From positions 668,912 through 732,911 of the forward strand of contig NZ_VEED01000002.1 of the NCBI RefSeq assembly GCF_007678255.1: a DNA stretch of 64,000 bases. Direction: 5' to 3'. Source of the DNA: Bacillus sp. X1(2014) (GTDB taxonomy: Bacteria; Bacillota; Bacilli; Bacillales_B; DSM-18226). Positions 1 to 9,596 of the stretch are shown piece by piece; position 1 is the stretch's first letter; each line of letters begins with the position of its first letter. A program made the position numbers and the translations under genes. The notes under the pieces are model-generated. The model had not been told where the DNA came from. It made no database searches and worked only from the letters and a program-made list of their open reading frames with translations.

Positions 1-150
1 TTTGGACTAGGAATTTCAATTTTTATTAGTCATAAACATAACACTCTTGGCGGTATATTTATGGGCTGGTTTTACGGATATGCAGCAATTGGAACTTATG
101 CATCGTTAAAAACAAATATTATTTCCTTTAGAAATAAACAAAAGAAATAA
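1..150 (+). CDS. C-terminal end of a small membrane protein (partial)
   Basis: An open frame runs in from the left edge and stops at TAA 148-150, giving 49 residues. The visible part has a hydrophobic stretch (FGLGISIFI), a short polar turn with HKHN, a second hydrophobic stretch (IFMGWFYGYAAIGTYA) and a basic tail ending RNKQKK. This fits the last one or two membrane segments of an integral membrane protein with a cytoplasmic basic tail. The family cannot be named from this fragment, and the start lies outside the window. Confidence 0.55.
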   Translation, partial: FGLGISIFISHKHNTLGGIFMGWFYGYAAIGTYASLKTNIISFRNKQKK

Positions 151-267
151 TTTTAAGCCCTCCCTTATTTATCGCATAATTCAAAATCTATTAAAAATAA
201 TTATTTCGAAATCCGAAAAAAATGTTACAATACTAATTATTACTTTTAATAGATTGAAGGGACATGA

Positions 268-1194
268 ATGAAAAAAAAGCAATGGCTTATATACGGAATG
301 TTGATTTTCGCTACGGCGACATGGGGAAGTGCATTTATTGCTGGAAAGATTGCTGTTCAAGACTTCGAACCGGCAACTGTTGCTTTTTTACGTTTTTTAG
401 GAGCTGCTGTCCTCTTGTTCCCGCTGATGTGGGTAACTGAAAAAAATCGGATCCGGCCAACTCTTAAGGACTATGGCTTGTTTGCGGTTTTAGGCTTAAC
501 TGGAATAGCTCTCTATAATATTTGCTTTTTTATTGCCACCAAACATGCACCAGTCATTAAGAGTTCCTTATTTATTGCGTCAAATCCTGTATTAATCGTT
601 CTTCTATCAGGGATATTTTTAAAAGAGACGATCACCAAGAACCATATTATTGGAATGGTTACTGCTCTTATAGGGGTTACTTTTATTATTACAGATGGTC
701 ACGTACTTTCTTTATTCGAAATTGGCTTTGAAACGATTGATTTTGTTTTACTTGGTGCGGTGATTTGTTGGGCCTTATATAGCGTTGTTGGCAAAGTGGT
801 GTTAAAAAAATTTAGTTCAGTCGAATCCACTACTTATGCCGTAGCTTTTGGTACATTATTTTTATTGCCATTTGCATTAGTGGAAACCACATGGAAGGAT
901 GTACAGCATGCTGACATTTCAACTTGGATAGCCATTGCCCACATGAGCATTTTCGTAACAGTGGTGGCATTTATCATGTATTATTACGGGATCAAGGAAA
1001 TTGGCGCGGCAAAAGCATCGATTTTTATTAATGTCATGCCAGTATCGGCCGTCTTGATGGCAACGATCTTTTTAAATGAAACCTTCACTGTGGCTCACGG
1101 AATTGGAGCTGCCTTTGTTCTATCAGGTGTTTATATTGGAACAAATACGAAGATATTTAAGAAAAAAATAAGTACAGTAAATCGTGCTATTTAA
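268..1194 (+). CDS. EamA/DMT-family transporter
   Basis: A 308-residue integral membrane protein of the drug/metabolite transporter superfamily, expected to export a small metabolite across the cytoplasmic membrane; the substrate is unknown. Two EamA repeats are visible (about residues 8-145 and 155-298), each with about five hydrophobic helices. The first begins with the typical ATWGSAFIAGK stretch and the second ends with LSGVYIG before a basic tail. Length is normal for the family. The start ATG has GAAGGGA just upstream. It stands alone as a monocistronic unit closed by the terminator at about 1210. Confidence 0.9.
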   Translation: MKKKQWLIYGMLIFATATWGSAFIAGKIAVQDFEPATVAFLRFLGAAVLLFPLMWVTEKNRIRPTLKDYGLFAVLGLTGIALYNICFFIATKHAPVIKSSLFIASNPVLIVLLSGIFLKETITKNHIIGMVTALIGVTFIITDGHVLSLFEIGFETIDFVLLGAVICWALYSVVGKVVLKKFSSVESTTYAVAFGTLFLLPFALVETTWKDVQHADISTWIAIAHMSIFVTVVAFIMYYYGIKEIGAAKASIFINVMPVSAVLMATIFLNETFTVAHGIGAAFVLSGVYIGTNTKIFKKKISTVNRAI

Positions 1195-1209
1195 TTAAAA
1201 TAATCGCGT

Positions 1210-1244
1210 AAAAGGACTTACCTAATTGGTTAGTCCTTTTTTTA
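1210..1244 (+). terminator. Rho-independent terminator of the EamA gene
   Basis: An 8-bp stem, AAAGGACT pairing with AGTCCTTT, encloses an approximately 12-base loop and is followed by TTTTT. It lies 16 bases after the stop codon of the transporter gene. Confidence 0.85.
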
Positions 1245-1325
1245 ACAAGCACTTTATTACTAAAAAAGTGTACCTTAAAGTATAATAATGTATATAAAAT
1301 AGCATCTTGAGAAGGAGCATGCTTT

Positions 1326-2006
1326 ATGGGTTTTATCGTTTATTTTATTCTAATCATGATAATTCCAATATTTGTGCAGATGTATTTAAGGAGTACCTAC
1401 TCTAAATTTTTGAAAGTAGGAGCCTCTTCTGGTTTAACGGGGGCCCAGGCTGCTAAAAGAATCTTGGATCAAAATGGCTTATATGATGTATCGGTCGAAG
1501 AAGTGAAAGGCCACTTATCTGACCACTACGATCCAAGAAGTAGAAGTGTTAGGCTTTCCTCAACGAACTATCATGGGACCTCGATTGCTTCGATATCCGT
1601 TGCCATTCACGAGGTTGGCCATTGTTTACAACAAAAGGATGGTTATGTACCTTTACGAGTAAGACATGCATTGGTACCTGTCGCGAACATTGGCTCAAAT
1701 TTTTCATTTATCTTGATCTTAATCGGTATTCTTTTATCCTCTGCCAATTTTTTATTACTTGGAATTATCGCTATGGGGGCTGCAGTCCTTTTTCAGGTGG
1801 TTACGTTACCTGTCGAATTCAATGCGAGTTCCAGAGCTCTCGATGTAATGGTTGGTTCTGGTCTGATTAGAAATGAGGAAGAGTATCGGGCGAAAAAAGT
1901 GCTTAACGCGGCTGCGCTAACGTATGTAGCAGCAACAGTAGTTGCAGTAGCAGAATTACTCCGTTTTGTACTCATGTTTACTGGAATGCAAAATAATGAT
2001 GATTAA
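1326..2006 (+). CDS. yugP: YugP-type membrane zinc metallopeptidase
   Basis: A 226-residue membrane-bound zinc peptidase of the YugP family (Zn_peptidase_2). Residues 1-20 form an N-terminal membrane anchor, the zinc-binding HEVGH motif lies at about residues 95-99, and three hydrophobic segments follow (about 118-160 and 195-220). The start is preceded by AGAAGGAGC. The family is conserved in Firmicutes but its substrate is not known to me. The gene is monocistronic, with a strong hairpin right after the stop. The family call is firm and the physiological role is open. Confidence 0.9.
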   Translation: MGFIVYFILIMIIPIFVQMYLRSTYSKFLKVGASSGLTGAQAAKRILDQNGLYDVSVEEVKGHLSDHYDPRSRSVRLSSTNYHGTSIASISVAIHEVGHCLQQKDGYVPLRVRHALVPVANIGSNFSFILILIGILLSSANFLLLGIIAMGAAVLFQVVTLPVEFNASSRALDVMVGSGLIRNEEEYRAKKVLNAAALTYVAATVVAVAELLRFVLMFTGMQNNDD

Positions 2007-2014
2007 GAATGTAA

Positions 2015-2046
2015 ATAAGACTCCCGCGGTGGAGTCTTATTTTTTG
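2015..2046. terminator. Bidirectional terminator between convergent genes
   Basis: The stem ATAAGACTCC / GGAGTCTTAT has a GCGGT-like loop and a T run on the plus strand; the A run on its left flank also serves the minus strand. It ends the yugP gene and faces the small minus-strand gene. Confidence 0.85.
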
Positions 2047-2055
2047 CTTCAGTTA

Positions 2056-2211
2056 TTAGGATTTTTCTGATGTTATGTCGTTATAGGGCAAGATCAGTTT
2101 TTCCAGCCTACTATAATCCATGGAACTAATTTCCTCCATTAATCTAGGAATTGCTTTTTCAGGATAGCCATAATCACGAAGTAGTTTCCGCTTTTTTTCT
2201 ATTTGATCCAC
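2056..2211 (-). CDS. Small hypothetical protein, 51 residues
   Basis: A short charged protein beginning MDQIEKKRKLL (GTG start) and ending ITSEKS. It contains the segment GYPEKAIPRLMEEI, which suggests two short amphipathic helices. The GTG at 2211 has an excellent GGGGAGG seven bases upstream, which is the main reason to call it. No membrane segment or cysteine is present. I do not recognise the family. It lies convergent with yugP and shares its terminator. Confidence 0.6.
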   Translation of the reverse strand: MDQIEKKRKLLRDYGYPEKAIPRLMEEISSMDYSRLEKLILPYNDITSEKS

Positions 2212-2548
2212 TCTAATACCTCCCCTAATCTGTGTTGTGATTTTCCTTTAAAAAACCAATATCATTTTCACATTTTGCCCGAGACCTTCATGTTCTATGA
2301 ATTCTTTTCAAATCCCATCAGTAAGTTTACATAATGTAATTATAGTTAATTAATATAGAAATATTGCATAAGTTTTCTTGTCGGTTTTTCTGTACTTAGA
2401 TTTGACTAGGAATATCCTGTAACTATATAATAAATCCCCATCGATTATAAAAATTACTGTTTAAGTGTGTTTTGGATAGAGTTTTTCTTGGAACATGTTA
2501 TACTTTGCTTTACAAATATCTGTGAAAGAATTATTGGGAGTGTGTATT
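2212..2548. other. 337-base intergenic region between divergent genes
   Basis: An AT-rich gap separating the divergent small minus-strand gene and the plus-strand Cof phosphatase. A TTATACTTT box lies about 50 bases before the Cof start and may be its -10, but no convincing -35 is paired with it. No open frame with a ribosome binding site, repeat or stable hairpin was seen. Confidence 0.4.
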
Positions 2549-3328
2549 ATGAATTACAAGGTTGTCATCTTAGATATAGACGGAACCATCCTCCCGCATG
2601 GAAAAACACTGAGTCATGCCACAAAGGATGCCATCCAGAGGCTAAAAGAGAATCAGACAAAAGTGGTGATTGCTACCGGGAGAGCACCATATTTTACTGA
2701 GTCGATTATTCGAGAAACTGGGGTCGACTCGATGGTCTTTTTTAATGGATCATTTGCCTTCCATGAAGGAAAAGAAATATACAAGAGTTCGATTGAAAAG
2801 CAAGTATTAGAAAGAGTCCATCAATTATCCAATGACTTTCAACATCCACTGACATATTTAGGCGATTCAAGCTTTAAAGTTACTCATTTAGATCATCCCT
2901 TCGTCGTAGAAGCGTACCAGCATGATCCATGGAAACCGGAGCTTGCCACGCCGCAATATTGGAAGGACCAAGATATATATCAAATCTTCCTTCATTGCGA
3001 TCTGGAAGAGGAATTATCCTATCAGTCAATGGTTCCAGAACTGGATTTCCGCAGATGGAGTTCAGGGGCACGTACGTGTGATGTGAATTTGTCTAATTCA
3101 AACAAAGCAGTGGGAATTAGTAAATTATTAGAAAAACTAGGGATTGCACCTGATGAGGCCGTTGCCTTTGGCGATGGTTTAAATGATATGGAAATGCTGT
3201 CACTGGTCGGAATGGGAGTCGCTATGGGAAATGCCCGTGATGAATTGAAAGCAGTGGCCAATATGGTCACACTCTCCGCCGAAGAAGATGGTGTCCGTTA
3301 CGGATTAGAGCGTCTCGGTTTAATTTAA
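2549..3328 (+). CDS. Cof-type HAD-IIB phosphatase
   Basis: A 259-residue HAD-superfamily phosphatase of the Cof/YidA class, usually acting on sugar phosphates or similar small phosphoesters. Motif I is DIDGT near residue 9, motif II is the ATGR stretch, and motif IV is FGDGLNDMEML near the C-terminus. A longer frame begins at 2495, but the ATG at 2549 has GGGAG eight bases upstream and puts the nucleophile motif at the usual distance from the N-terminus, so I chose it. The substrate cannot be deduced. Confidence 0.88.
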   Translation: MNYKVVILDIDGTILPHGKTLSHATKDAIQRLKENQTKVVIATGRAPYFTESIIRETGVDSMVFFNGSFAFHEGKEIYKSSIEKQVLERVHQLSNDFQHPLTYLGDSSFKVTHLDHPFVVEAYQHDPWKPELATPQYWKDQDIYQIFLHCDLEEELSYQSMVPELDFRRWSSGARTCDVNLSNSNKAVGISKLLEKLGIAPDEAVAFGDGLNDMEMLSLVGMGVAMGNARDELKAVANMVTLSAEEDGVRYGLERLGLI

Positions 3329-3334
3329 ACCGAG
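3314..3334 (+). terminator. Perfect palindrome over the stop codon, possible weak terminator
   Basis: CTCGGTTTAA, one T, then TTAAACCGAG: a perfect 10-bp stem that includes the TAA stop of the Cof gene. It lacks a proper T tract (TGCTCTTATC follows), so termination is uncertain; the next gene in the same direction starts only 44 bases later. Confidence 0.35.
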
Positions 3335-3377
3335 TGCTCTTATCAGTTTTGATATGGGAGATAAGGAGTGAGAAGTC

Positions 3378-3905
3378 GTGAATTTAACATATGAAGTCAT
3401 CTCGGACGAAGAAATAGAATATTGCCGAGATTTATGCAATGAATTAATGGCCTTTCAAAAATCCAAAGCTTACATAACACCCGAACGATTTGATAGCATG
3501 AATTTTGACACCCGAATGGTACCTTCGATAAATAGCGCCATTCACAATTACATCGTGATTGTAAAAGATGGAGACCAAATCGTTGGGTATGTCTATTCAA
3601 ATATCTCACCCAAAGAGGCTTATTCTAATGAATTTGCCACCTTTTTTGACCTTTCATCGGTTCATAGACCAAATGTTGGTTGTTTATCGCAATTTTATAT
3701 TAAGGACGAGTATCGGAAGTATGGGGTGGGGTCTACACTTTTCAACATGTCGATGGAGTGGTTAAAACAATTTGATGAGGTCGAGGATTATTTTATCTTT
3801 GTCTCTAACGGAAATAATGACGCGCTAGAATTTTATAAACGTAAGGGATTTTCGGTCAGTCATGAGATCTTGGACGGTTTTATAACAGTGTTACGCAGTA
3901 AATAG
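3378..3905 (+). CDS. GNAT-family N-acetyltransferase
   Basis: A 175-residue GCN5-related acetyltransferase that should transfer an acetyl group from acetyl-CoA to an amine. The acetyl-CoA-binding region is near residues 105-125 (FYIKDEYRKYGVGSTLFN, a variant of Q/RxxGxG/A), and NNDALEFYKRKGF is the typical C-terminal GNAT signature. The GTG start at 3378 has AAGGAG nine bases upstream. It follows the Cof gene by 49 bases in the same direction and may be cotranscribed. The acceptor substrate is unknown. Confidence 0.88.
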   Translation: MNLTYEVISDEEIEYCRDLCNELMAFQKSKAYITPERFDSMNFDTRMVPSINSAIHNYIVIVKDGDQIVGYVYSNISPKEAYSNEFATFFDLSSVHRPNVGCLSQFYIKDEYRKYGVGSTLFNMSMEWLKQFDEVEDYFIFVSNGNNDALEFYKRKGFSVSHEILDGFITVLRSK

Positions 3906-3910
3906 AAACG

Positions 3911-3961
3911 AAAAAAAGCTTGTAGGATTTGGTCCATATAGATGTAATCTACAAGCTTTTT
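3911..3961. terminator. Bidirectional terminator
   Basis: The 12-bp stem AAAAGCTTGTAG / CTACAAGCTTTT has a T run on either strand. It separates the plus-strand acetyltransferase from the convergent minus-strand gene at 3973. Confidence 0.88.
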
Positions 3962-3972
3962 GTATGTACTTA

Positions 3973-4278
3973 TTACATCCATTCTTCAGCGATCGAGCTG
4001 TTATCAGCAATGGTGAAGGCTGCATTAGTAATGGCTTGGGCTAATGTGTCGCCCGTTTCACATATGTTATTAAAGCAAACTTCAGTGCCCCCATTGGTTG
4101 TATAAGTAAAACCAAAGTCTTTTAATTTTTCAACGATGAGCATCGCATGGTCAAGCTTCTCCTCGGGTTGAAAATCAGCAACTGGAATGAATTTCCCTTT
4201 TTCAAAATCAAACCATCTGTCCCATCTATTTAACTTCCAACCTAGTATTCTCCGAGCGATTATTTCTACTTGGTTCAT
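3973..4278 (-). CDS. BC1872-like protein (phage ABA sandwich-type)
   Basis: A 101-residue protein resembling the BC1872 / phage ABA-sandwich family, small proteins often carried by Bacillus phages and prophages. Supporting features are the N-terminal IIARRILGWKLNRWDRW segment, a central HAMLIVEKLKDFGF helix and the C-terminal pattern VCFNN-CETGDTLAQAITNAA. Function is unknown. It is isolated here with no other phage genes, so it is either a domesticated gene or a small remnant. The family name comes from memory of sequence patterns and would need a profile search. Confidence 0.65.
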   Translation of the reverse strand: MNQVEIIARRILGWKLNRWDRWFDFEKGKFIPVADFQPEEKLDHAMLIVEKLKDFGFTYTTNGGTEVCFNNICETGDTLAQAITNAAFTIADNSSIAEEWM

Positions 4279-4413
4279 TTCTTTCTGGCTCCTTTTCTCT
4301 GTATTTTTCTATTTTACTATTTCCATCGTGTCTGGCCACCGTAATCATTTTCAATTTAGTGACAATTCATAGGGTGAGGAGGTTATGGATGCCCAATAAT
4401 TACAGGTAGGAGC

Positions 4414-4452
4414 CAGTTAGGTCGTCAATCATGGCGACTGACGACCTAACTG
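4414..4452. repeat. Perfect 14-bp inverted repeat without T tract
   Basis: CAGTTAGGTCGTCA and its exact complement enclose 11 bases. It lies just downstream of the minus-strand aldo/keto reductase gene. No T run follows on either strand, so it may be a Rho-dependent or RNA-stabilising hairpin rather than a classic terminator. Confidence 0.6.
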
Positions 4453-4467
4453 TTTGAGCACAACATA

Positions 4468-5454
<987 letters not shown>

Positions 5455-5686
5455 CCTTTACCATCCTCTCATGATTATCCTTTTTCGTGAAAACAACGTA
5501 TTTATGCTGTACATGTTTCCTTTCATTTAACCGAGATCCTTTTATTTATGTAAGGCTTAGACAGTATTTACATATTATACCAACTTGGTGAATTTTCCAC
5601 CAATGAAACAATAATTTGGGGCTGCTTTACTTTCTCTAATTCATTGTATGTCTAGTCTTGGTAAGATAGGACGGCCACTCTACCCA

Positions 5687-5720
5687 CAAAAAAGGACTAT
5701 CTCCTATGAGCTAGTCCTCT
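5687..5720 (-). terminator. Terminator of the cysteine desulfurase operon
   Basis: Read on the minus strand, AGGACTA pairs with TAGTCCT across a 12-base loop and runs into TTTTTTT. It follows the stop of the desulfurase gene closely. Confidence 0.85.
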
Positions 5721-5729
5721 TCCTTTATT

Positions 5730-6857
5730 TCATAGAATCCCCTTAATCGATTCCACCACTTGGTCAATCTCGTCTTTTGTTGTATACCTTCCTAAACTAA
5801 AGCGGATGGCACCCATTCCAACTTCTTCAGAAACACCCATTTCCTTTAAAACTGGGGATAATTCAATACTGCCGGCGTGACAAGCAGATCCTGTGGATGC
5901 AGCTAACTGAGGGATCGCATCTAACAGCTCTTGACCAACTCTTCCTACAAAACTGACATTCAAAGTATTCGGCAGACGGTCCTCCGAATGGCCATTCAAT
6001 ACGATCTGATTGCCGAAATTCTCCTTTAATTGCAACCAAAAATAATCGGTTAAATCTTTTATTCCACAATCTTCTACGTGTTGTTTAGCCATCTCACAGG
6101 CCTTTCCTAAGCCCACCGCCAATAAAGTATTTTCGGTACCTGCCCTAAGGCCAAACTCATGGCCCGCTCCATGGATAAGTGGTTCCAGATGGATTCCCTC
6201 TCGTATATACAGCGCGCCAATTCCTTTTGGTGCATAAAGTTTATGTCCGGCAATCGTTAGCATATCTACTTTCAAATCATTCACATTTACCGGAACTTTT
6301 CCAACTGATTGGGAAGCATCCGTATGAAAAGCAAGCCCAAGTTGTTGAGCTAATTCCCCTATCTCCTTTATTGGCTGCAAAGTACCAGTTTCATTATTTG
6401 AGTGCATAATGGAAATCAAAATGGTTTCTTTGGTAATTTCTTTTTTTATTGCTTCTAGTGTAACCTTCCCCTCCCATTCAACGTCTACATATGTGACCTT
6501 TGCCCCAATTTGTTCAAGAAATTTGCAAGGGTTCATAATTGCAGGATGTTCAATTTTGGAAGTAATGATATGATTGCCTTTATGCCGATTTTTAAAATAA
6601 TATCCTTTTAATGCAAGGTTATTGGCTTCACTGCCCCCGCTTGTAAAAATAACCTCTCTTGGGGAGCAGCCAATTAATTCGGCCACTTGTGCTCGGGTTT
6701 GAAGTAATAATTCTTTTACGGGTAACCCTGCCCAGTGTAAGGCCGACGGGTTCCCATAAAATCGATCTAATAATGGCTTCATTGCCTCGGCTACTTCAGG
6801 AGCGATTGGTGTACTGGCATTGAAATCGAGATAAATTTTTTCCATCAATAGACTCAT
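5730..6857 (-). CDS. Cysteine desulfurase (NifS/IscS class)
   Basis: A PLP-dependent class V aminotransferase-fold enzyme of about 375 residues that removes sulfur from L-cysteine to give alanine and an enzyme persulfide. The N-terminus LDFNASTPIAPEV, the PLP lysine in AGHKLYAPKG and the active-site cysteine loop STGSACHAGS are visible. A longer frame reaches 6893, but the ATG at 6857 has AAGGGG six bases upstream and begins after the stop of the preceding gene; a second ATG at 6845 is also possible. It is cotranscribed with the amidotransferase-like gene. Its acceptor could be thiolation or Fe-S assembly; no scaffold gene is nearby. Confidence 0.88.
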   Translation of the reverse strand: MSLLMEKIYLDFNASTPIAPEVAEAMKPLLDRFYGNPSALHWAGLPVKELLLQTRAQVAELIGCSPREVIFTSGGSEANNLALKGYYFKNRHKGNHIITSKIEHPAIMNPCKFLEQIGAKVTYVDVEWEGKVTLEAIKKEITKETILISIMHSNNETGTLQPIKEIGELAQQLGLAFHTDASQSVGKVPVNVNDLKVDMLTIAGHKLYAPKGIGALYIREGIHLEPLIHGAGHEFGLRAGTENTLLAVGLGKACEMAKQHVEDCGIKDLTDYFWLQLKENFGNQIVLNGHSEDRLPNTLNVSFVGRVGQELLDAIPQLAASTGSACHAGSIELSPVLKEMGVSEEVGMGAIRFSLGRYTTKDEIDQVVESIKGIL

Positions 6858-6867
6858 TCCTTTCCCC

Positions 6868-7602
6868 TTAGACAGAAGCTGGGACCTTAACAACGCTGTT
6901 AATAAATTCTATGAACAAATTATTCATTTCATGGTTCGTACTCGCCATCGATTCAGGATGCCACTGAACACCGACTGTAAATGTGGTTGGATGGATATAC
7001 TCCACTGCTTCAACAATCCCATCCGATGATTGGGCAACAACTCGAAGGTCATTGGCCACCTTATCAATGGCTTGATGATGGAGACTATTCACACGTACTC
7101 GTTCAGAACCGACAATTTCAAATAATTTACTATCCGTGGCGATGGTCACCCAGTGAGTATCTCTGCTTCTATCAATTTTCTGGTTGTGTTGGATGGGTTC
7201 CTTCACTTGACTCGGGATGTCCTGGATTAATGTACCGCCAAGGGCAACATTCAAAATCTGAACACCTCTGCAAATGGCAAGGATCGGAATATTGTTTTCA
7301 AGCGCATATCTCACCATCGCGATCTCTGCCACGTCCCGCTCCGGAGTAGTTGGACCCAAGTGCTGATGCGGATCCTGGCCAAAAAGTTTTGGATCGACAT
7401 CTTCGCCTCCACTTAGAATGATTCCATCGCACAATGCAAGTGTTTCTATTGCCATCTCAGGGTTAATGTAAGGAAGAATGATAGGTATTCCTCCATTGGC
7501 GGCAACACTTTTATGATAATCATGGTGTACATAGACACCTTCCATATATTCGTTATGTTTTACATAGGCACCTGTAATGCCGATAACTGGTTTTTTGCTC
7601 AT
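6868..7602 (-). CDS. Gamma-glutamyl-gamma-aminobutyrate hydrolase family (peptidase C26)
   Basis: A 244-residue class-I glutamine amidotransferase-like hydrolase of the PuuD/C26 group, expected to cleave a gamma-glutamyl amide. The nucleophile elbow is AICRGVQ and the histidine/glutamate pair is WHPES near the C-terminus. The N-terminus KPVIGITGAYVKH is typical. It begins the two-gene unit with the cysteine desulfurase, 10 bases apart. No other putrescine-pathway genes are adjacent, so the actual substrate is uncertain. Confidence 0.88.
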   Translation of the reverse strand: MSKKPVIGITGAYVKHNEYMEGVYVHHDYHKSVAANGGIPIILPYINPEMAIETLALCDGIILSGGEDVDPKLFGQDPHQHLGPTTPERDVAEIAMVRYALENNIPILAICRGVQILNVALGGTLIQDIPSQVKEPIQHNQKIDRSRDTHWVTIATDSKLFEIVGSERVRVNSLHHQAIDKVANDLRVVAQSSDGIVEAVEYIHPTTFTVGVQWHPESMASTNHEMNNLFIEFINSVVKVPASV

Positions 7603-7786
7603 ATTTTTTCCTCCTTAACAAGCTAACATCAATATCTTATCATACTCATTCTTTAAGATTGTATTTTTGTAAAAGCTACTATTTTGAACTTCAAAAAAAA
7701 TTTACATAAACTTCAAATGTTCTTCATAGATTACTATGTATGGCTTATATAAAATAATATAAAGATTGTCAAAGGATGGAGATAAC

Positions 7787-7924
7787 ATGGAGTATGTTCT
7801 TTACAATGGCAAGAAATATTTAATCCTTTATAAGTACACTTCAGGATTCTGCGAAATTAAGGAAGTCGATAGTATACATAATATACAATTGGTTCATTCA
7901 TCGGAATTAACAAATATACATTAA
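7787..7924 (+). CDS. Small hypothetical protein, 45 residues
   Basis: A short open frame beginning MEYVLYNGKKYLILY and ending LTNIH. An AGGATGGAG ribosome binding site lies seven bases before the ATG, and a very strong terminator follows at once, which makes it a complete transcription unit. The pattern (alternating hydrophobic and charged residues, one cysteine) suggests a small beta-sheet domain. No family recognised. Confidence 0.6.
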   Translation: MEYVLYNGKKYLILYKYTSGFCEIKEVDSIHNIQLVHSSELTNIH

Positions 7925-7966
7925 AAAAAGCTGAAAAAGGGAATGTACCCTTTTTCAGCTTTTTTT
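7925..7966. terminator. Strong bidirectional terminator
   Basis: The stem AAAGCTGAAAAAGGG / CCCTTTTTCAGCTTT has a six-base loop and T runs on both strands. It separates convergent genes. Confidence 0.92.
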
Positions 7967-7968
7967 AC

Positions 7969-8766
7969 TTAATTGTTGGCGACAATAGAAGAGATGATAT
8001 GTCGCGAATTCCATTGTCCTTCAGAAAACGCAATGATTGGATACTTTTTTGGAAAAAGCATTTGCGTAATTTCATCAATGGAGCGGCCTTCTTTGTATAG
8101 ATTTTCTACTTCGCCAGATAAATTCTCAAGGTAATCTAATTTTTGTATCATCCTGCTTTTTCCATCCTCAATATAACCACTATGACAACAAAACAGGGAT
8201 TGAAAATTAAAACTGAGCAATGTGCGAATGGAATTGATAATCACAGGGATGGATTCGCTATCCATAATGACCTTTGTTCTTGTTGTAACGAACAAATCTC
8301 CTGAAAATAACCGGCCGGATTCTTCATGAAAAAATGAGACATGATCCTCGGCATGCCCTGGTGTATAGATGACTTTCCATTCTTGATTGCGTGATTGAAT
8401 TTTCTCCCCAAGAGGCAAGGCATCAAAAGCCGTCCGCACCCCCCAGGTAAGTTGTCGATACTTTGGATAGGGACAATGCTGATTGCAAATAGAAATACCG
8501 TTTGGATGAACATAGATTGGAACCTGTTTATGCTTTTGAATCCATGGCGCTAATCCTGAATGGTCTTCATGGCTATGCGTTAATGACACCAATTCAAAAT
8601 CATGCTGCTCATAAAATGGGATCAGTTCTGGCTCAAGGCATTGGGTCCCTGTATCAATTAGCATGCCATCCACCAAAAAAGCATAAACCGTTCCTAATTT
8701 GATACCCGAGCTTTGAACATTCCCCTCTATACATAGAACGTCCTCATTCGTAAACACGTTTACCAT
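7969..8766 (-). CDS. MBL-fold metallo-hydrolase
   Basis: A 265-residue metallo-beta-lactamase-fold hydrolase. The metal motif HSHEDHSG is complete, and later ligands appear in TPGHAEDHVS, the GDLF aspartate and the C-terminal histidine of CHSGYIEDG. A longer frame starts at a TTG (8775) that sits only two bases from the ribosome binding site; the ATG at 8766 is ten bases from AAAGGAGG and is preferred. The group includes glyoxalase II-like and lactonase-like enzymes. The substrate is unknown. Confidence 0.88.
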   Translation of the reverse strand: MVNVFTNEDVLCIEGNVQSSGIKLGTVYAFLVDGMLIDTGTQCLEPELIPFYEQHDFELVSLTHSHEDHSGLAPWIQKHKQVPIYVHPNGISICNQHCPYPKYRQLTWGVRTAFDALPLGEKIQSRNQEWKVIYTPGHAEDHVSFFHEESGRLFSGDLFVTTRTKVIMDSESIPVIINSIRTLLSFNFQSLFCCHSGYIEDGKSRMIQKLDYLENLSGEVENLYKEGRSIDEITQMLFPKKYPIIAFSEGQWNSRHIISSIVANN

Positions 8767-8925
8767 GATCGACAATCCTCCTTTTTCGAATTTTCTAAAT
8801 TGTTATAACAACTGTATCGAAAAATGAATGAATAATCAATCATATTTTCTTGAAGAAATTTACACCTACGAATGAATATTTCGCCACATTTTCTCAAATT
8901 ATATGATAAAAAAGGTGGGGTTCTC

Positions 8926-9162
8926 ATGAATAATTGGCATCTGATTTTGGCCGGAATTGTCTTGTTAGTCTTAATCGTCGGTTTAGTTGTTACGTTGGGT
9001 ACTGGAAGAATGGTAAGTACTAAATCGGGGGAATTTGATACTCCAATTAATGAAGGCACACAAAGACATCCTTACTTATTGAATCCAGTTTTTCTTGTCT
9101 GGATTATTGCAATGACAGCTATCATCATTTATATCATCTATCTAGGCTTTAATTACTATTGA
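8926..9162 (+). CDS. Small membrane protein with two transmembrane segments
   Basis: A 78-residue protein with two clear hydrophobic helices (about residues 5-26 and 52-73) separated by a polar loop containing TKSGEFDTPINEG. AAAGGTGGGG lies upstream of the ATG. A strong hairpin ends the unit. It is monocistronic and I do not recognise the family. Confidence 0.75.
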   Translation: MNNWHLILAGIVLLVLIVGLVVTLGTGRMVSTKSGEFDTPINEGTQRHPYLLNPVFLVWIIAMTAIIIYIIYLGFNYY

Positions 9163-9171
9163 AAAAAATCA

Positions 9172-9220
9172 AGCGAAAGGCCCTCGGTTTTCTGGAGGTA
9201 CCTTTCGCTGCTTTTGTTTT
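9172..9220. terminator. Bidirectional terminator
   Basis: AGCGAAAGG pairs with CCTTTCGCT, with an inner CCTC / GAGG pairing, followed by CTTTTGTTTT. It lies between the convergent membrane-protein gene and the DUF1292 gene. Confidence 0.8.
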
Positions 9221-9476
9221 ATTCTGCTGGAGCATGTTCCACGGCGATTTGGTATGCATCCAATATCGCTTCACTTTCAGAAGGATCATTAATACCCACT
9301 AAATCTTGATTCCCTTCCTCTCCTTCTATTTTCATAACGATGGTTTCATCCTCAGCCTTTAATAACGCATAGGATTCATCCTCCATATCAAACAAAGCTT
9401 CAACAGCATAATCTTTAAGATTCCCTTGGTTATCTTCGATCGTTATAAAATCACGTGGTTCATCACGTTTCATCAT
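9219..9476 (-). CDS. DUF1292 protein (YrzB-like)
   Basis: An 85-residue acidic protein of the DUF1292 family, common in Firmicutes and of unknown function. Typical features are the N-terminal ITIEDNQGN, the central ALFDMEDESYALL and the EGEEGNQDLVGI segments. GGTGAGAG precedes the start; the first two residues are both Met, so the start may be one codon later. Confidence 0.85.
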   Translation of the reverse strand: MMKRDEPRDFITIEDNQGNLKDYAVEALFDMEDESYALLKAEDETIVMKIEGEEGNQDLVGINDPSESEAILDAYQIAVEHAPAE

Positions 9477-9596
9477 CTCTCACCTCAACAATCATTATTC
9501 CCTTAACGAAGAATGTGCTAGATGGAAATTTATAGTTTTTACTTTCAAAAGAAAATTGGGCAAAATAAAATACTAGCCTTGAGTGAGGAGGCCATT

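Noticed and set aside
5730..6857. Cysteine desulfurase as selenium-delivery partner of the selenoprotein
   Set aside because: It is 14 kb away in an unrelated operon with an amidotransferase-like gene; nothing ties it to selenium use.
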